A stretch of DNA of 8,339 nucleotides from positions 1 through 8,339 of the forward strand of contig JAABTZ010000114.1 of assembly GCA_011389605.1 (NCBI GenBank). Direction: 5' to 3'. This document shows positions 6,365 through 8,339 of the stretch, piece by piece; the first letter of the stretch is position 1, and every line of letters starts with the position of its first letter. Position numbers and translations under genes: made by a program. This DNA comes from Desulfobacteraceae bacterium. Its GTDB lineage: Bacteria; Desulfobacterota; Desulfobacteria; Desulfobacterales; Desulfosalsimonadaceae. The notes beneath the pieces were generated by a model that was not told the DNA's origin, did no database searches, and saw only the letters and a list, made by a program, of their open reading frames with translations.

Positions 6365-6826
6365 ATGAATGAAAGCCACGTAAAAATAATTGCCGAAAAC
6401 CGCAAGGCCAGACACGAATTTTTCATCGTTGACCAATTCGAAGCCGGAATGGTGCTTCAGGGCACTGAAGTAAAATCCCTCCGCCAGGGCCGGGCCAACC
6501 TTAAAGACTCCTACGGAAGGTTTAAAAACGGTGAACTGTGGCTCTACCAGATGCACATCGGACCCTACCCCTTTGCCTATTACGACAACCATGAGCCCGA
6601 ACGCCCCAGAAAACTTTTGATGCACAAATCCGAGCTCAAGCGTCTTTACGGAAAAATCAGGGAAAAAGGACATGCCCTGATCCCCTTGCGCATCTATTTT
6701 AAAAACGGAAAGGCCAAGGTGGCAATGGCCCTTGCCAAAGGCAAGCGCCAGTACGACAAGCGCGATTCCATAAAGGAGCGTGAAGTCAGGCGGGAAATGG
6801 ACCGGGCAAAAAAACACCAGCTGTAA
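6365..6826 (+). CDS. smpB: SsrA-binding protein SmpB
   Basis: SmpB binds the tRNA-like part of tmRNA and, with it, frees ribosomes stalled on mRNAs without stop codons. Family landmarks run the whole length: ENRKARHEFFI at the start, GMVLQGTEVKSLRQGRANL, the DSYGRF segment, the HIGPY/NHEPERPRKLL block (the usual form is N-x-x-H-x-P-x-R-x-RKLL), IPLRIYFKNGKAKV and the basic C-terminal tail KRQYDKRDSIKERE-, which inserts into the mRNA channel. Length is 153 residues from ATG 6365, normal for the family. GTG 6350 is an in-frame alternative adding five residues; the AGGG before it is only three bases away, and neither start has a strong ribosome site. The tmRNA gene lies 134 bp downstream, the common pairing of the two partners. 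Confidence 0.96.
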   Translation: MNESHVKIIAENRKARHEFFIVDQFEAGMVLQGTEVKSLRQGRANLKDSYGRFKNGELWLYQMHIGPYPFAYYDNHEPERPRKLLMHKSELKRLYGKIREKGHALIPLRIYFKNGKAKVAMALAKGKRQYDKRDSIKEREVRREMDRAKKHQL

Positions 6827-6889
6827 AAACCCGCGATTTTTCTAAAGGGCCCATAATAATCAAAAGCACATATTAGCGCCACACTCTCA

Positions 6890-6918
6890 TTGACAACAGA
6901 CGTATCCAAGGTTATATT
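6890..6918 (+). promoter_or_regulatory. Sigma-70 promoter of ssrA
   Basis: TTGACA (6890-6895) and TATATT (6913-6918) are 17 bp apart. Initiation near 6925 would give a precursor with about 35 extra 5' bases, to be removed by RNase P at the mature end, 6961. The tmRNA gene thus has its own promoter rather than depending on smpB read-through. Confidence 0.7.
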
Positions 6919-6960
6919 ATAAAAAAGCAAAACCCCGATCAAAAGCGTCCTTTTACACAT

Positions 6961-7315
6961 GGGGGCGAAACGGCTTCGACGGGGGTATGGAAGCAAGAGT
7001 TGCATGCCGAGCTCCGTTAACTCGTAAAACTGGCGGTGCTTAAACACAAAAGCAGACGATTATAACTACGCCCTAGCTGCTTAAGGCAGCTAGCGTCCTT
7101 CCGGGTTTTTCCTGCGGGCCCGGAAAGGGCGTCGACTAGCAGGATAGCCAACCCGGGATGCCTGTTCCTGGCGAGGCGAAACACCAAACAGGCTTGCGGT
7201 TTGCGTATCCTGTCTGAAGGAGCCGTAAACAGCGAAATTCAAAATTCAGACTAAGCATGTAGATGCTGTTGTGGAATACTTTCGGACGCGGGTTCGACTC
7301 CCGCCGCCTCCACCA
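6961..7315 (+). ncRNA. ssrA: Transfer-messenger RNA (tmRNA), one-piece form
   Basis: The 355-base gene starts with GGGGGCGAAACGGCUUCGAC, the diagnostic tmRNA 5' end. It ends with the T arm (GCGGGTTCGACTCCCGC) and CGCCTCC-A-CCA. The seven 5' bases GGGGGCG pair with CGCCTCC (7305-7311), with one G-U pair; the CCA at 7313-7315 is encoded. The mRNA-like part begins at the resume codon GCA (7052) and reads ADDYNYALAA, then TAA at 7082-7084, so the full tag after the charged alanine is (A)ADDYNYALAA. The stop codon sits in the loop of the hairpin TAGCTGC-TTAAG-GCAGCTA (7074-7092), the usual helix 5. A GC-rich pseudoknot-like stretch follows (about 7096-7130). The molecule is alanylated, enters stalled ribosomes with SmpB, and tags the nascent chain for ClpXP-type proteases. 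No clear terminator is visible after 7315. Confidence 0.98.
7052..7084 (+). other. tmRNA tag-peptide reading frame, ADDYNYALAA
   Basis: The resume codon GCA is followed by codons for D-D-Y-N-Y-A-L-A-A and a TAA stop. The ALAA end is the standard protease degron; the N-terminal part differs from E. coli ANDENYALAA at the third, fourth and fifth residues of the comparison. It is not an independent gene and is translated only after template switching. Confidence 0.93.
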
Positions 7316-7507
7316 GTATTTTATAAGAAATTCAGTAAGTTGCAAAATCTTTCAAGGTCATTTCCGTGGTACAAATGTGGATGAAGCGGCGGAAGATGTA
7401 CTGCACCGTCCTGGCTTCATCCAGGTTGACCAGCAGCTTCTTGCTCTCCCGAGCGCAGGGTCTTTTTCTTGCCGCCGGTGGCGGCGTTCTGTATCCGATG
7501 CATGCCC
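7316..7507. other. ssrA-proximal junction, AT-rich then recombinase remnant
   Basis: No intact gene lies between the tmRNA 3' end and the AbiEii-like gene. The first about 45 bases are AT-rich and hold no hairpin terminator. From 7332 the - strand carries the recombinase-like fragment listed separately. Positions 7443-7507 show nothing I recognise in any frame. The 3' end of ssrA is a classic integration site, so this stretch may be the edge of a decayed island; no second copy of the ssrA 3' end occurs in the window, and the other attachment end would lie outside. Confidence 0.5.
7332..7442 (-). pseudogene. Serine-recombinase fragment (remnant)
   Basis: On the - strand this stretch reads KKLLVNLDEARTVQYIFRRF, then about 16 more residues and TGA. 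The pattern K-L-V-V-N-x-x-E-A-x-T-V-x-x-I-F-R-R-F is the hallmark of the 'Recombinase' domain that follows the resolvase catalytic domain in large serine recombinases, where the next residues usually read LELGS-. Here that piece is IHICTTEMTLKDF and the frame stops within 20 residues. Neither the N-terminal resolvase domain (with the catalytic Ser) nor the C-terminal zinc-ribbon part is present. The fragment ends 16 bp from the tmRNA 3' end, as if the rest was deleted at the integration site. The assignment rests on one short motif and is tentative. Confidence 0.5.
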
Positions 7508-8339
7508 TTACGACCGGATACTCCATCCCTGATCAGGCATCCATTCGTTGTCAAAGGGAGTATTCGCTTGCAGGCTTTCGATGACAGGCATGAGGAAGAC
7601 AGCTATGTCGGCGATAACAGCAGACAGGTCGCCAACCGGAATGTCGGGCTTTGACTTTTTGACAAAGGCTGCCCATTGCACTGTTTTCTGAGGATCGGCG
7701 TAAAAAGCGGGTGTGAACGCAAAGGGTGTTGACGGCGGAAATGTTGTGCGCCGCCGGTTGAAGGTATTCTCCAACGCATTTCGCAACACATTCCCCTCGA
7801 ACGAGAAGAGTCTGGAGACCAGCCAGAGATCATAAAAATCCTTCATCCGGCTGTTCGCCAGGCCGAGTTTGACCACTGCTTCCACCTTTTCGGCCACCAG
7901 CGTATATCGGGGATAGGCTTTCAAGAGCGGTGGGGGCGCGTCAAAAAGGGTTGGATATTCGATCTGTTCAGGGGCTGGTGTTATCGCGTCCCCAAAGCCG
8001 ATATCAACCTGGAGAGGAATCCGGGCCTGATTGAGCATACCGACCAAGGTGATACGCACGCCATCGTATTCCTGGTCTTCACGGATCTCCTCCGCAATCA
8101 GGGATTCCGGCGGATAGATCATGCCGTCTCCCTGAAACTCGACTCGGCAGATGTCGCGGAACACGTCCGCGAACTGTTCAGTATCGGCATTGCCGAATCC
8201 CAGAAAATCCGCATCCCTGGTGACGCGGTAATTCTGTCCTTTCCAGACCAGAAACAGACTGGCTCCTTTCAGAATGAACCGGTCATTGTGAGGCGAGACG
8301 CTGAGCCGGTAAAGGAATCGCTCCATGCCGTACCGGGAG
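7508..8339 (-). CDS. AbiEii/AbiGii-type nucleotidyltransferase toxin, 5' end outside window
   Basis: A member of the nucleotidyltransferase AbiEii/AbiGii toxin family (formerly DUF1814), the toxin of type IV toxin-antitoxin pairs, which transfers nucleotides to tRNA or similar targets in characterised relatives. Counting from the ATG at 8326, KGASLF is at 20-25 and RVTRDADF at 34-41, giving the D-x-D metal pair Asp38/Asp40 of the polymerase-beta-like fold. AEKVEAVVKLG and SRMKDFYDLWL follow at about two-fifths to one-half of the length. That ATG is not the real start: the frame stays open to the window edge and reads S-R-Y-G-M-E-R-F-L-Y-R-L-S, and relatives have RYxLERFLYRLS about 40-50 residues into the protein. 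So the gene is 5'-truncated by the window, not by mutation. The catalytic residues look intact. The antitoxin (AbiEi-like), expected upstream, would lie beyond 8339. Confidence 0.88.
   Translation of the reverse strand, partial: SRYGMERFLYRLSVSPHNDRFILKGASLFLVWKGQNYRVTRDADFLGFGNADTEQFADVFRDICRVEFQGDGMIYPPESLIAEEIREDQEYDGVRITLVGMLNQARIPLQVDIGFGDAITPAPEQIEYPTLFDAPPPLLKAYPRYTLVAEKVEAVVKLGLANSRMKDFYDLWLVSRLFSFEGNVLRNALENTFNRRRTTFPPSTPFAFTPAFYADPQKTVQWAAFVKKSKPDIPVGDLSAVIADIAVFLMPVIESLQANTPFDNEWMPDQGWSIRS

Noticed and set aside
5798..6817. 339-codon open frame on the - strand across ptsI and smpB
   Set aside because: It lies wholly antisense to two confidently identified genes, crosses their boundary and has no recognisable domain; it is a shadow frame.
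7136..7345. Small - strand open frame reading RRRESNPRP across the tmRNA
   Set aside because: This peptide is the known artefact of translating the antisense of a tRNA-like T arm and acceptor end; the DNA is the ssrA gene.
7263..7532. Small + strand open frame starting in the tmRNA 3' part
   Set aside because: It overlaps the tRNA-like domain and then runs antisense to the recombinase fragment; no ribosome site or family.

Overview
The window looks like chromosomal DNA of a Gram-negative sulfate reducer of the Desulfobacterota, probably Desulfobacterales. This is inferred from the style of the proteins, the stand-alone HPr/enzyme I pair, the tmRNA tag and the moderate GC content; no marker in the window fixes a species. 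Most of it is housekeeping sequence. The last kilobase, just past the tmRNA gene, looks like a decayed mobile island.

Layout, left to right. (1) 1-122 is AT-rich, with a 27-bp-spaced imperfect direct repeat and a small palindrome. (2) On the + strand, 123-924 holds an unrecognised 98-residue protein overlapping a four-helix membrane protein of the phage-holin-like (YvlD/DUF360) family, which has a Pro/Gly-rich tail. (3) On the - strand, 4103-971 is a tight three-gene operon: a LOG-family nucleotide-binding protein, an orphan beta-class DNA methyltransferase of the SPPY type, and a fused SpmA-SpmB membrane protein. (4) 4104-4250 is a divergent control region. Each side has a good sigma-70 promoter with an extended -10 element. 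(5) On the + strand, 4251-6313 encodes HPr and enzyme I of the PEP phosphotransferase system. (6) On the + strand come smpB (6365-6826), then ssrA (tmRNA, 6961-7315) with its own promoter. (7) On the - strand, right after the tmRNA 3' end, lie a fragment resembling a large serine recombinase (7332-7442) and an AbiEii-type nucleotidyltransferase toxin gene (7508 to beyond 8339) that runs off the right edge.

Functional links. SmpB and tmRNA together form the trans-translation ribosome-rescue system and sit side by side. HPr and EI form the phosphate relay from PEP, but no EII permease component is present in the window. HPr keeps both the catalytic His and the regulatory Ser equivalents, so a regulatory or mannose-family PTS encoded elsewhere is likely. 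The LOG, methyltransferase and SpmAB genes are co-transcribed by spacing but have no known common pathway.

I see no CRISPR array, no insertion sequence with intact ends and no clearly new multi-gene system. The best leads are the ssrA-proximal island remnant and the unusual LOG/methyltransferase/SpmAB operon.
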